Below are positions 1-9,370 of a stretch of 63,930 nucleotides of DNA, piece after piece. Location: positions 1 through 63,930 of the forward strand of contig JAEWYQ010000002.1 in the NCBI GenBank assembly GCA_023395555.1, written 5' to 3'. A model generated the notes under the pieces. The model did no database searches. It worked only from the letters and a program-made list of their open reading frames with translations, and was not told the DNA's origin. Numbering within the stretch: position 1 is the first letter of the stretch; each line of letters begins with the position of its first letter. Source of the stretch: Bacillota bacterium. Its GTDB lineage: Bacteria; Bacillota; Clostridia; Lachnospirales; Lachnospiraceae. Made by a program: the position numbers and the translations under genes.

Positions 1-1703
1 GTCTCCACCATATTAATAAAGGCATTTACATTCTGGGGAGTATTCAGTTCCATTTGATTTCGGCTGTTAAAAAGTCCTCCGTCATGGCTCCATAGTCGAA
101 TCAGCAGCTCCAGCATGAAATCCTCCGGTAAGTTGGAGGAAATGGAGGTGCCATATTTTGTTGGGGAAGCGGGATTATATTCCCGGGTAAAAAAACGTGA
201 AATACGGTTAAACTCCGTCCAGGTTCTGGGGGGTCTTAAGGAAATGCTGTGCGTTGCCTTGTACTGGCGCTGTAATTGAGGATCCTCAAATAAATCCTTG
301 CGATAGAAGAGAAACTGGGTTCCGCCTATTACAGGAAACCCGTAGCTGCGGCCCCCGATTTTTGCATTATTTAAATTTTTAGGAAACACGGAGGCAGCCA
401 ATTCAGGGATATGGTTTAAAACTTCTGTGATATCCATGAATACATTCTTTTGCGTAAAATATGCCATCCAGGAGACATCGGACAAATAGATATCATAGTT
501 CGAGGCATCCAACTGTGTGTCTTCTTCAATTAACAAAAAAAGTTCCCGGAGGGAGTAGAAATCTATCTCCAGCTTTATATTGTAAGCTGCAAGAAATTGA
601 CGGCTTACTGCCTGAACGGCCCGAATGGTCGGTAAATCCGTGCTGGCAATATGTATTGTCTTTGGATTTTCTGTATATGCCGCCAGCTTAAATTCGGGTT
701 TCGGAACGGAAAGAGGAGTATTTAACACATTATCCTTGTATAACTTGAATTTTCTGTCATAGAGCTGGGGCGAGATGTTTTCCTCCATGAGGACTCGAAA
801 GCTGTCCTCTCCCAGGGTATAGGCAGTGGCAGCAGTGTGAAGTACATTCTGATTATAGCCGGATTGGTTCCAGCGTTCTTCTGACAGGGTAATTAAGCAA
901 ATATTATCCTTTGGTTTGATATTGTGGACATCACACGCTTCAATCACTCCATCCATAATTGTTTGAGAGGAGGTGATAATCGCCTGGGGAAGAAAAGAGG
1001 ACAGGTAGAGCATGGTAACTTTAAAGGCTCCCTCCTTAGACATATCGGTACAGAGAATATTTTCACTGTGATATGCTTTCCCATATTTATCATGGGCTTC
1101 CATAAGGCCGTTGATACATTCGCTTTCAGAAAAAAAGTCTTCCGGTCCGGTGACAATGGCAATATCCTCATAACCCTTTTGAAGCAGGCTTTCTGTTAAA
1201 TAACGGACGGTATTGTAATTATCAAATCCTAAGAAATTCCCGGAGATTTTCTGAGGGAGCCGCATGATGAATACATTACTGATATCATTTTTAAATAATG
1301 TATTCTTGAAAAAGGCAGAATCATGGGATTGACAGGTCATCAGTATGATGCCGGCATAGTTTTTGCCGATAAATTTGTGGATGATGTCCTGCTCATTGCA
1401 TGGATTGTTATAGCTGCAGGCCAAGTTGACGGAATAATTTGCTTTGCCGGCCTGGGCAATGATTCCCTTTAGTATTTCTGAGTTTGTGGAATCATCCAGG
1501 TTAGGCAAAATGACGCCAATTTCATCGGAAGATTTATTCTTCAGGCTGCGTGCAGAGAAGTTTGGGATATAATTCAGCTCGGCAATGGCTTCTCTTACTT
1601 TCAGCTGTGTTTCAGGCGATATGTTTTTTTTACCGTTGATGCAGTAAGAGACAGTGGCAACGGATACCCCTGCCCTGCGGGCGACCTCTTTTAATGTAAC
1701 CAT
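1..1703 (-). CDS. LacI-family regulator fused to a solute-binding-protein-like domain (partial)
   Basis: Reading the minus strand from the ATG whose complement is at 1701-1703 gives an open frame that runs off the window start, so the C-terminus is missing. A GGAG site lies just upstream of the ATG. Residues 1-45 form a LacI-type helix-turn-helix (TLKEVARRAGVSVATVSYC), followed by a periplasmic-binding-fold effector domain to about residue 330. From about residue 350 the sequence changes to a pattern typical of family 1 extracellular solute-binding proteins (for example IHIASTDLPTIRAV and YDIYLSDVSWMAYF, then GGRSYGFPVIGGTQFLFYRK). There is no signal peptide, so both parts should be cytoplasmic. 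The family normally ends near 340 residues; this protein exceeds 567. It probably represses the divergent gene at 1927 and itself in response to a sugar. The DNA-binding call is secure; the C-terminal assignment is by pattern. Confidence 0.85.
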   Translation of the reverse strand, partial: MVTLKEVARRAGVSVATVSYCINGKKNISPETQLKVREAIAELNYIPNFSARSLKNKSSDEIGVILPNLDDSTNSEILKGIIAQAGKANYSVNLACSYNNPCNEQDIIHKFIGKNYAGIILMTCQSHDSAFFKNTLFKNDISNVFIMRLPQKISGNFLGFDNYNTVRYLTESLLQKGYEDIAIVTGPEDFFSESECINGLMEAHDKYGKAYHSENILCTDMSKEGAFKVTMLYLSSFLPQAIITSSQTIMDGVIEACDVHNIKPKDNICLITLSEERWNQSGYNQNVLHTAATAYTLGEDSFRVLMEENISPQLYDRKFKLYKDNVLNTPLSVPKPEFKLAAYTENPKTIHIASTDLPTIRAVQAVSRQFLAAYNIKLEIDFYSLRELFLLIEEDTQLDASNYDIYLSDVSWMAYFTQKNVFMDITEVLNHIPELAASVFPKNLNNAKIGGRSYGFPVIGGTQFLFYRKDLFEDPQLQRQYKATHSISLRPPRTWTEFNRISRFFTREYNPASPTKYGTSISSNLPEDFMLELLIRLWSHDGGLFNSRNQMELNTPQNVNAFINMVE

Positions 1704-1768
1704 TTTTGTGACTCCTTTTCGTTAATTGTAGTTTGTCATATTAATGAATAAAAGTCAATGTTATTTGG

Positions 1769-1780
1769 TTAAACGTTTAG
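1769..1780. promoter_or_regulatory. LacI-type palindromic operator
   Basis: The core TAAACGTTTA is a perfect 10-bp palindrome with the central CG typical of LacI/GalR-family operators and CcpA cre sites. It lies in the divergent spacer, 20 bp upstream of the -35 hexamer of the URO-D gene promoter and about 66 bp from the regulator start. It is a good candidate binding site for the adjacent LacI protein; CcpA is the alternative. Confidence 0.65.
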
Positions 1781-1799
1781 ATCCTGTGTAAAGCATTTG

Positions 1800-1828
1800 T
1801 TGAGTTGTACTAAGCTATTCTGTATAAT
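1800..1828 (+). promoter_or_regulatory. Sigma-A promoter for the URO-D-like gene
   Basis: TTGAGT (1800-1805), a 17-bp spacer, and TATAAT (1823-1828) preceded by TG (extended -10). Transcription would start about 90 bp upstream of the ATG at 1927. Confidence 0.7.
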
Positions 1829-1926
1829 TAGTTGTATGTTGAGGAATATAGATGGTATTTATGGATTGAGGCTGTTGCAGGATAATCTGTTTTGCAGCGA
1901 CCCCGTCATAAGCAAGGAGGAGGATT

Positions 1927-2964
1927 ATGAACAGCAGAGAGCGTTTTTTTGCAACCGTTAACCGCGAAACAGTGGACCGTCCGGCGGCCTGGCTTGGAAT
2001 GCCGGATATTAAAGCACAGCCGGCTTTGTTTGATTATTATGGAGTAAGAGATATTCATGAACTAAAGCTTGCGGTTGGCGATGATTTTTATGCGATTGAA
2101 GTACCTTATCAATCGCCGACCGCCAATGCCATCTATGCCGCCTTTGACTGGTATATGGACGGCGATGTGGATAGTGAGGAACGAACTCTTACCGCGGATG
2201 GGTGTTTTAAAGATGCGGAAGAAATAGAGGACCTGGACTTCTTTGAATGGCCGGACCCTGCTCAATATATTGATGTGGAAGAATGCAAGAGAAGAATTAA
2301 TATGGCGCCTGAGGATAAGGTGCGTCTGGCCATGTGTTGGTCTGCCCATTTTCAGGATACCTGCGCGGCTTTCGGAATGGAAACGGCGCTCATGAATATG
2401 CTGGCTAATCCCGAGGTTTATGAAGCGGTGGACGAAAAAATTGTGGACTTTTATTTGAAGGCAAATGAAATTTTTTTTGAAGCAACGAAGGGAAAATTGG
2501 ATGCGGTGCTAATCGGTAATGATATGGGAAGTCAGAGAGGCCTTATGCTTTCTCCCCAATGTGTCCGGGAATTTGTGATCCAGGGATGCAAAAAGCTAGT
2601 GGAACAGGCGCATTCCTATGGCTTGAAGGTGATTTATCACTCCTGCGGTTCTATTGTGGATGTGATTCCGGATCTGATAGAAGCCGGTGTGGATGTGATA
2701 CATCCGATTCAGGCCTTGGCAGCAGGTATGGAGCCGTTGAATTTGAAAGAGAAATTTGCCGGTAAGGTTTCCTTCTGCGGAGGGGTGGATACACAGGATT
2801 TGTTAGTGAATGGCACACCTGAAATGGTGCGTAATAAGGTGAAGGAATTGCGTACGATTTTTCCTACCGGGTTAATTATATCTCCGAGTCATGAAGCAAT
2901 TATGCAGGATGTTCCTCCTGCCAATATTCATGCTCTGTTTAAAGAGGCACAGGAAATATATTAA
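1927..2964 (+). CDS. Uroporphyrinogen decarboxylase / MtaA-like family protein
   Basis: This 345-residue protein has the URO-D TIM-barrel pattern: an N-terminal RERFFATVNRETVDRPAAW, a HSCG motif near residues 239-242 followed by DVIPDLIEAGVDVIHPIQ, and GGVDTQDLL near 284. It lacks the usual N-terminal arginine pattern of heme-pathway HemE and no heme genes are nearby, so it belongs more likely to the broad MtaA/CmuA/URO-D-like group, some members of which transfer methyl groups from corrinoid proteins. The HSCG histidine/cysteine pair fits the zinc site of those methyltransferases. The start is set by AAGGAGG six bases upstream. Divergent pairing with a sugar-type LacI regulator suggests a role linked to carbohydrate or methylated substrate use, but the substrate is unknown. 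Confidence 0.8.
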   Translation: MNSRERFFATVNRETVDRPAAWLGMPDIKAQPALFDYYGVRDIHELKLAVGDDFYAIEVPYQSPTANAIYAAFDWYMDGDVDSEERTLTADGCFKDAEEIEDLDFFEWPDPAQYIDVEECKRRINMAPEDKVRLAMCWSAHFQDTCAAFGMETALMNMLANPEVYEAVDEKIVDFYLKANEIFFEATKGKLDAVLIGNDMGSQRGLMLSPQCVREFVIQGCKKLVEQAHSYGLKVIYHSCGSIVDVIPDLIEAGVDVIHPIQALAAGMEPLNLKEKFAGKVSFCGGVDTQDLLVNGTPEMVRNKVKELRTIFPTGLIISPSHEAIMQDVPPANIHALFKEAQEIY

Positions 2965-3025
2965 GCATCCAGCAGACGCAGTGAGAAATAGTGTTTTATA
3001 TACACGAATAAAAATTAATGTGATC

Positions 3026-3061
3026 AGAGAGTAAGGGTAATTTTATCTTTACTCTCTTTTG
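3026..3061 (+). terminator. Rho-independent terminator after the URO-D-like gene
   Basis: Arms AGAGAGTAA (3026-3034) and TTACTCTCT (3049-3057) pair perfectly and are followed by a T-rich run. It isolates the upstream gene from the cas operon. Confidence 0.75.
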
Positions 3062-3242
3062 TTTATTTAGTAATCCAAATGTGGGAATTAATTGGGAAAA
3101 GTATTATTTTATATAGAAATATGGGAAATAATATGATATATTGTAATTATCAGTTATAAGGAAATGTCTGTATATCAGTATATTTGATAAGTTGTCTGAA
3201 GATTTTACGATCATTGATATTACTATAAGGAGAGGCGTAACC

Positions 3243-5774
3243 ATGCTATTAGCCCATAGAAGAGAGAGTGCTGACGGAGATATTTTGGAACAATCATTGG
3301 ATGAGCATCTATATGAAGCCGGAAAAAGAGCAGGGGACATTGGGAGAAAAATTGGTTTGGAATCTTTTATGAAACTGGCTGGCTATGTTCATGATGTTGG
3401 AAAGAGTGATCGAAAGTTTCAAAAATATATTTCTGATACAAAAAAACAACAGATAAACCATTCTTCCGCCGGGGGAAGAATTCTGAAGGATATGATTTCT
3501 TCTGATCAAGCGTTTAACGAAGTGAGGGCTAGTAAGCAGTTTCGATATTTTCAAGAGATACTGGCTTATATTATTTTTGCCCATCACGGAATTTATGACC
3601 AGATAAACATTTCCAGCATGGAGCACAATGCCCATCTAAGATTTCGTTATGATGAAGACGGAGATTATCACTATAGAGAAGATGTAATCCCATTTGTCCA
3701 AAGCTTTAATGATAAATTACAGCAGAGGGATGAGACATCATTATCAGAATTGATCAGCGATGCCTATGAGGAATTTAAAAGAATTTATGCTGACATAGTA
3801 AGTCTTGCTGCTAAAAATAGAGATAAAGAAGGTCGGATGGAAGAAAAGGAATACTATATTGCCTGCCTGGCAAGATTATGTCTTTCTATTTTGAAGGAAG
3901 CGGATATATACGATTCAGCAAATGCTTTTTGTCATCCGAAGCAGCGTCTATGGAGGTCAGAAGAAAGGACTAAGGTATGGGAGGATGCCTCACAGCGAAT
4001 TGAAGTTATGTATCAGGAATATACAAACAATTCGGGGATTTCTGAAATTAATAGATCCAGAAATACTCTTGCTGATCTGGTAAAAAGTGCGGCGGAAACC
4101 AGTGACACCGGTATATTCAAATTGGAACTGCCTACAGGGGCGGGAAAGACGAAAGCGGGCCTGCGATACGCATTAACCAATGCCAGAGAATATAAACGAA
4201 ATAGGATATTTTACATAACGGCATATCTTTCTGTTCTTGAGCAGAATGCCGCAGATATCAAGTCTATTATTAGTCAGGATGAGGTGATTTTAGAGCATCA
4301 CAGCAATATGACGGAGGAGCCCAAGCAAGGAGCGGAAGGCGAAGAAGATCGTGAGGAATACGAATACAAGAGCTACCTGAGGGATAGCTGGGAGAGCCCG
4401 ATTATACTGACTACTGTGGTTCAATTCTTTAATACCCTTTTTAAGGAAAGAGCAAGTAATATCAGAAGATTTTGCAAATTGATTAACTCGGTGATTATTA
4501 TTGATGAGGTTCAAAGTCTTCCCTTAAAGGTTCTTTCTAATTTTAATCTTATGATGAATTTTATGAAAACCGTAATGCACTGTAATATTGTACATTGTAC
4601 TGCGACACAGCCGGTCCTGGATAATGCAGCTATAAAGTATCGGATTTACTATGGAGACAGTGGGGATAACAAGGCTACCATCGTAAATAGGGAACAAAAT
4701 GGTTTGGAGTGCTTCCGCCGGGTCGATTTTTATAATCTTACAGGTCGGGATGCAAGATCCGTCATTTCTACGAAACAGATATCTTCTCTTATTGCAGCTG
4801 AGCTGGAGGTTTTTGATAGCTGCCTTGTGGTATTAAACACAAAGTCTGCGGTTGCTAAATTGTGTGATTATCTGGAGGATAATTTGCCGGAGACAGAGAT
4901 TATTTATCTGACCACTAATATGTGTGCTGCTAACCGGCTTGATATCATCTTGGATATGAAGGTGAAAATGCAGCAGAATAGGGAGGAGTGTGCCCATAAA
5001 AAGGTCGTCTGTGTCAGCACCCAGTTAATTGAGGCGGGAGTAGATGTGGACTTTGATGTAGTATTTCGTTCACTGGCAGGTATCGACAGCTTGATTCAAT
5101 GTGCGGGACGCTGCAACAGAGAAGGAAAATTGATGCTGGATGGAAAATATGTTCATGGTAAGTTATATATTATCAGGTACGTGGAAGAAAATCTCTTAAA
5201 ACTACCGGATATTAAAGTCACGGCAGATGCTTCAGAATATGCTATCCGCGCGCGGAAAGGTGCGGAAGGTGCAAAAGACGATGCAATAGAAATAGGAACT
5301 TTACAGGAACCATATTTTAATAAATACTATGTGGAAAATAAAAACAAATTACATTATACAGATCTTAAAAGGAATAGCAGTATGTTGGAGGAACTGGGAA
5401 GAAATACACCGGACAGGGACGCCTATCATCTCATGGGGAAGCCGGGAAATCAAAATCCGGTATTGTTTCAGGCGTTTCGGCGGGCAGCAGAGAATTTTGA
5501 GCTGATTGGCCAAGAGACAACAGGAGTAATTGTAGCTTATGAGAATCAGGATTTGCTGGATAAGCTGGAGCAGCTAATGGAAAAAGCAGATTATGCAGGA
5601 GTTAAGAAATTATTGCAGCAGCTTCAGCGATATACGGTCAATTTATACACTTCTGCTAAAAATCAACCATATATTACAGAAAATAAGGAATTTAATATAT
5701 ATATTTTGCAAAAGGAGTATTATAATGGGAAAAGAGGAGTTGTTATGGACCGGCTTGCGGATTTAATTGTATAA
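3243..5774 (+). CDS. cas3: Type I-C CRISPR-associated helicase/nuclease Cas3
   Basis: Cas3 is recruited to target-bound Cascade and degrades DNA with an N-terminal HD nuclease and a C-terminal SF2 helicase. Visible motifs are the HD box HDVGK at residues 50-54 (with an upstream histidine at 22), Walker A LPTGAGKT near 296, the DEVQ variant of the DEAH box near 421, and motif VI QCAGRCNREG near 618. The C-terminus (about 680-843) matches the Cas3 C-terminal domain. I choose ATG 3243 (843 residues) because AAGGAGAGG stands eight bases upstream; a TTG at 3192 would add 17 residues without a ribosome site. The first gene of a tightly packed seven-gene operon; 16 bases separate it from cas5. All catalytic motifs appear intact. 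Confidence 0.95.
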   Translation: MLLAHRRESADGDILEQSLDEHLYEAGKRAGDIGRKIGLESFMKLAGYVHDVGKSDRKFQKYISDTKKQQINHSSAGGRILKDMISSDQAFNEVRASKQFRYFQEILAYIIFAHHGIYDQINISSMEHNAHLRFRYDEDGDYHYREDVIPFVQSFNDKLQQRDETSLSELISDAYEEFKRIYADIVSLAAKNRDKEGRMEEKEYYIACLARLCLSILKEADIYDSANAFCHPKQRLWRSEERTKVWEDASQRIEVMYQEYTNNSGISEINRSRNTLADLVKSAAETSDTGIFKLELPTGAGKTKAGLRYALTNAREYKRNRIFYITAYLSVLEQNAADIKSIISQDEVILEHHSNMTEEPKQGAEGEEDREEYEYKSYLRDSWESPIILTTVVQFFNTLFKERASNIRRFCKLINSVIIIDEVQSLPLKVLSNFNLMMNFMKTVMHCNIVHCTATQPVLDNAAIKYRIYYGDSGDNKATIVNREQNGLECFRRVDFYNLTGRDARSVISTKQISSLIAAELEVFDSCLVVLNTKSAVAKLCDYLEDNLPETEIIYLTTNMCAANRLDIILDMKVKMQQNREECAHKKVVCVSTQLIEAGVDVDFDVVFRSLAGIDSLIQCAGRCNREGKLMLDGKYVHGKLYIIRYVEENLLKLPDIKVTADASEYAIRARKGAEGAKDDAIEIGTLQEPYFNKYYVENKNKLHYTDLKRNSSMLEELGRNTPDRDAYHLMGKPGNQNPVLFQAFRRAAENFELIGQETTGVIVAYENQDLLDKLEQLMEKADYAGVKKLLQQLQRYTVNLYTSAKNQPYITENKEFNIYILQKEYYNGKRGVVMDRLADLIV

Positions 5775-5790
5775 GGAAGGAGGATTTATT

Positions 5791-6543
5791 ATGGAGGAAA
5801 AGTTTAAGTCAAGGCCCTTTTATTATCGTCTGTACGGAGAATATGCCCTTTTCACGGATCCAGTAACGAAAGGGGGAGGGGAGAAATACACCTATCAGAT
5901 TCCTACCTATCAGGCTCTCAAAGGTATCACCGAGCAACTGTATTGGAAGCCTACCCTGGTTTATTACATTGATTCAGTGAAAGTAGTAAAAAAAATTCAG
6001 ACAGAGACGAAGGGGATTCGGGCACCGCTGAAAAATGGGGGCAATGATTTAAATTATTATACCTACCTTCGTGATGTGGAGTACCTTGTTCAGTTTCATT
6101 TTGAATGGAATCAAAACCGTTCCGAATTAATAGAGGATAGGAATGAGACAAAGCATGAACAGATTCTTCTTAGATCAATAGCAAAAGGCGGAAGAAGAGA
6201 TCTGTTTCTGGGTACCAGAGAATGTGTTGGATACGCGGAGAGAATTAGGGAGGATCAATTTCAGGCAGCACCCACTTATTATGATGGAAAGAAGCTTTCT
6301 TTCGGGATTATGTTTCATTCCTTTCTTTATCCGGATGAGACAGTATATGGCGACCCGGATAAATTAATATCCGGTTTTACCGACATAAGAATGAAGGATG
6401 GAAGAATTGATTTTGTAAGGCCGGAAGAATGCCAGATTCATCACATTTTGAGAAATTATAACTTTAAGCCTTTCACAAGAAAAAATATGATATTTGCGGA
6501 GGATGAATTCGGTTCATTAACTGAGGAGGTGGAGACAGAATGA
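5791..6543 (+). CDS. cas5c: Type I-C Cas5c (Cas5d), crRNA-processing Cascade subunit
   Basis: In type I-C systems Cas5 replaces Cas6: it cleaves pre-crRNA in the repeat and remains on the 5' handle of the crRNA. The 250-residue product starts MEEKFKSRPFYYRLYGEYALFTDP and contains the family signature YQIPTYQALKGITEQLYWKPT near residues 36-56. A conserved C-terminal block, ECQIHHILRNYNFKP, is also present. ATG 5791 is preceded by AAGGAAGGAGG at good spacing, which decides it over an upstream in-frame start at 5767. The last four bases overlap the cas8c start (ATGA), indicating translational coupling. Confidence 0.95.
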   Translation: MEEKFKSRPFYYRLYGEYALFTDPVTKGGGEKYTYQIPTYQALKGITEQLYWKPTLVYYIDSVKVVKKIQTETKGIRAPLKNGGNDLNYYTYLRDVEYLVQFHFEWNQNRSELIEDRNETKHEQILLRSIAKGGRRDLFLGTRECVGYAERIREDQFQAAPTYYDGKKLSFGIMFHSFLYPDETVYGDPDKLISGFTDIRMKDGRIDFVRPEECQIHHILRNYNFKPFTRKNMIFAEDEFGSLTEEVETE

Positions 6544-8504
6544 GTGTCTTGACTGCACTATACAGAACATATTGCAATGCGGCTGACAATGATATGGTAG
6601 ATCGGACAGAACTGTCTCAGCAGACCGTATTACTTCCGGTATACCATTCAAGTAAGAAGTCTGCCGGCACCAATGATATAATAGAAGTTACGCTCAATGA
6701 AAGAGGAGAATTTATCAAAGCGGAGTGGGTGCCCAAGGATCAGATTATCATCTTCCCCATCACAGAAAGTTCCATTATACGGGCAGGAAAAGTAATAGCA
6801 CCTCACCCGCTGTGTGATGAATTATCCTATCTGTCAAAAGAGCTCGACCCGGAGAAGCATCAGGAGTATGAAAGCATCCGGGAAGACTGGGTTTCTTATA
6901 CTAAAGCAGGGAACCCTAACCGTTTGCTGGGGGCACTAAATGAGTATCTAGGCAGGGGAACCATATTCAGAGACTGTGTTGATTCGCTTTTTGCGGGTAT
7001 GGATTATGAAATAGGCATGGATTATGCGATTATTATTAATAAAGGTGAGAAGACGGAAAAAACAATTAACCTGGATAAGACCTTTGTCACTTTCCGTATA
7101 GAAACGGATGAATCGATGGAAGAGAACCTTTCTGTGAGTACAGATCGGGAGCTGCATCAAAATTATATCGGCTATATACGGCAGAAAAATGCCGGACAGC
7201 CTCAAGAAAGATGCGATATATCTGGGGAAATGGCTTACTGCGTATCTAGGCATCGCGGTCTGCTGGGTAATGCCAAGCTGGTTTCCATCAGCAACCATAA
7301 CGAGACCTATTATGGAAGATTCGATGCGGGAGAAGAGATTGTCCATATCGGATATGAAGCATCGCAGAAAATTCACCTTATGCTGAAGTACTTGCTGGAA
7401 AATGGTCAAAACAAGAGGCAGATCGGTGAAAGCTGTATTCTTGTCAACTGGTTCTCCGATGATATTGGCAATGAGGAACGAGTTAATCTGTTGGATCCGA
7501 TTTCTCCTTATGAGGACCCGGAGGAGGAAGAGGAATATGCTTCTCCTAAAACCTTTGGCGGAAGTATGTCTGTTGTGGTTAATGATTATATAACGGGAAA
7601 GAAAAACAAGATTGATCCGGAGGGTAAGTTCTATGTTATGATTTTGGATAAGATCTCTAATGGCCGGATTTCGGTCAAGTATTTCAGAGAACTTCCTAAA
7701 TCTCAGTTGTTCGAGCGGGTAGATAATTGGTATCAATCTGCGAGCTGGGTTTTCTTCAATAACACAACAAAAAAGCTGATTAGGGAAACACCTTCCCTTT
7801 TCCGTTATGCGGACGCGATATTCGGGCAGGAAACGGATAAGGGGTATGTGGAATGTAAGAATTCCAAATTGAGGACAAAGACCCTGGAACGTCTGCTCCT
7901 ATGTATTTTAGAGCATCGTAGATTTCCGTTTGACTTGAAGAATCGGATGCTGGAGAATCTATGCAGACGTAATTCCTATGATAAGACCTGGAATTACGTA
8001 CTGGCCATGGGCTGCTCTATTTTTAAAAAATATCAGATCGATAATCAAGGGAAGAAAGAGGTGAGTGAGATGTTGGATGAAAGTAAACAGAATCGAAGCT
8101 ATTGGTACGGTATGTTGCTGGCGACCTACGAGAAAATGGAACAGGATGTTTTAAATAGCAGGATCGTTGACAATAAGGACAGGCGGACGACTAATGCAGA
8201 ACGGCTTTGGAGCGTATATACCAAGATGCCGGGTAGAACCCTCATGATTCTGGAGGAGAAAGTGAAGCCCTACAGGGAGAGGCTGATTAAAATCAGCTAC
8301 GGCTCTGTTAGGTATTATGACAGTATAATAGCAGATGTTACGAAGAAAATCAGAGAATCGGACAATTATGAGGCGGAAAAGAACCGGCCTTTGGATGAAG
8401 ATTTTGTGTTTGGCTATTATGCTCAGAAACAGGATTTCTATACAAAAAAAGAGAGTAAACAAAATAATGAGGATATGAATCAAGAAGAAGGAGGAAGTAA
8501 ATAA
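6540..8504 (+). CDS. cas8c: Type I-C Cascade large subunit Cas8c (Csd1)
   Basis: Cas8c is the large Cascade subunit that recognises the PAM and helps recruit Cas3. The 654-residue protein begins MSVLTALYRTYCNAADNDMVDR and carries the Csd1-type pattern CDISGEMAYCVSRHRGLLGNAKLVSIS (shown in part) near residues 225-250, plus SWVFFNNTTKKLIRETPSLFR near 400. The C-terminal helical half (about 440-640) is the region that in type I-C can also yield a Cas11 small subunit from an internal start; no clear internal ribosome site was confirmed here. It overlaps cas5 by four bases and cas7 by one base. Confidence 0.93.
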   Translation: MSVLTALYRTYCNAADNDMVDRTELSQQTVLLPVYHSSKKSAGTNDIIEVTLNERGEFIKAEWVPKDQIIIFPITESSIIRAGKVIAPHPLCDELSYLSKELDPEKHQEYESIREDWVSYTKAGNPNRLLGALNEYLGRGTIFRDCVDSLFAGMDYEIGMDYAIIINKGEKTEKTINLDKTFVTFRIETDESMEENLSVSTDRELHQNYIGYIRQKNAGQPQERCDISGEMAYCVSRHRGLLGNAKLVSISNHNETYYGRFDAGEEIVHIGYEASQKIHLMLKYLLENGQNKRQIGESCILVNWFSDDIGNEERVNLLDPISPYEDPEEEEEYASPKTFGGSMSVVVNDYITGKKNKIDPEGKFYVMILDKISNGRISVKYFRELPKSQLFERVDNWYQSASWVFFNNTTKKLIRETPSLFRYADAIFGQETDKGYVECKNSKLRTKTLERLLLCILEHRRFPFDLKNRMLENLCRRNSYDKTWNYVLAMGCSIFKKYQIDNQGKKEVSEMLDESKQNRSYWYGMLLATYEKMEQDVLNSRIVDNKDRRTTNAERLWSVYTKMPGRTLMILEEKVKPYRERLIKISYGSVRYYDSIIADVTKKIRESDNYEAEKNRPLDEDFVFGYYAQKQDFYTKKESKQNNEDMNQEEGGSK

Positions 8505-9370
8505 TGACTGCGTTGGAAAATAAGATTGATTTCGTGATGTTCTTCACTGTATTTGGGGCCAATCCCAATGGTGATCCGCTGAATGAAAACATGCCGAGAA
8601 CGGATTATGACGGGTATGGTGAAATCAGTGATGTGTGTATCAAACGTAAGATTAGAAACCGAATGCAGGATATGGGACATTCCATTTTTGTGCAGGCAAA
8701 TGACAGGATTGATGATGCCATGAAATCTCTGGAAGAGAGGTTTGGAGCGGAATTTAAACAGCCCAGGATAGATCCGGATGATAAGGTGTATCAGGTATCC
8801 TGCGAGAAGTGGATTGATGTGCGCAGCTTTGGTCAGGTTATGACCTTTCAAAGCCGTTCCATCGGTATTCGGGGATCTGTTTCGATTACTCTGGCGAAAA
8901 GCCTGAGTCCGGTTGACGTTATGAGTATGCAGATTACCCGGAGTACGAATGGAATGAAAGCAAAGGAAGGTGCTACACGATCTTCCGACACAATGGGAAC
9001 GAAACACTTTGTAGAGTTTGGAGTATATAAAGTGAAGGGAAGCATCAATGCGTATTTTGCAGAAAAAACAGGTTTTACGGCTGCCGATGCAGAGATAGTG
9101 AAGGATGCTCTGTGCTCATTGTTCGTAAATGATTCTTCTTCCGCAAGACCGGAGGGCAGTATGGAAGTGAAACAGCTCTATTGGTTTAAACATCCGTCAA
9201 AGTTAGGGGTCGCATCCAGCGCTAAAGTCCATGAATTGGTTGAAACTGAGGTGAAGGATAAGAACATCAGGCCAGCGAAATATGAAGACTATTCTATCAG
9301 CTTAAACAAGCAAAAGCTTGCTGTGTTGAAAGAAAAAGGTCTGCAGGTAGAGGTACTTGAAGGATTATAA
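8504..9370 (+). CDS. cas7c: Type I-C Cas7c (Csd2), Cascade backbone
   Basis: Cas7 forms the helical backbone that holds the crRNA spacer. The 288-residue protein shows the Csd2 signature FTVFGANPNGDPLNENMPR near residues 13-31 and DVRSFGQVMTF near 106, with the RAMP-type STNGMKAKEGATRSSDTMG around 147-165. The start ATG lies in TAATG after the AGAAGGAGG at the end of cas8c. The end overlaps the cas4 start by 14 bases. Confidence 0.95.
   Translation: MTALENKIDFVMFFTVFGANPNGDPLNENMPRTDYDGYGEISDVCIKRKIRNRMQDMGHSIFVQANDRIDDAMKSLEERFGAEFKQPRIDPDDKVYQVSCEKWIDVRSFGQVMTFQSRSIGIRGSVSITLAKSLSPVDVMSMQITRSTNGMKAKEGATRSSDTMGTKHFVEFGVYKVKGSINAYFAEKTGFTAADAEIVKDALCSLFVNDSSSARPEGSMEVKQLYWFKHPSKLGVASSAKVHELVETEVKDKNIRPAKYEDYSISLNKQKLAVLKEKGLQVEVLEGL

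Noticed and set aside
6948..7736. 262-codon open frame antisense to cas8c
   Set aside because: Lies wholly inside cas8c on the other strand, low-complexity Ile/Leu/Arg-rich translation, no ribosome site or domain.
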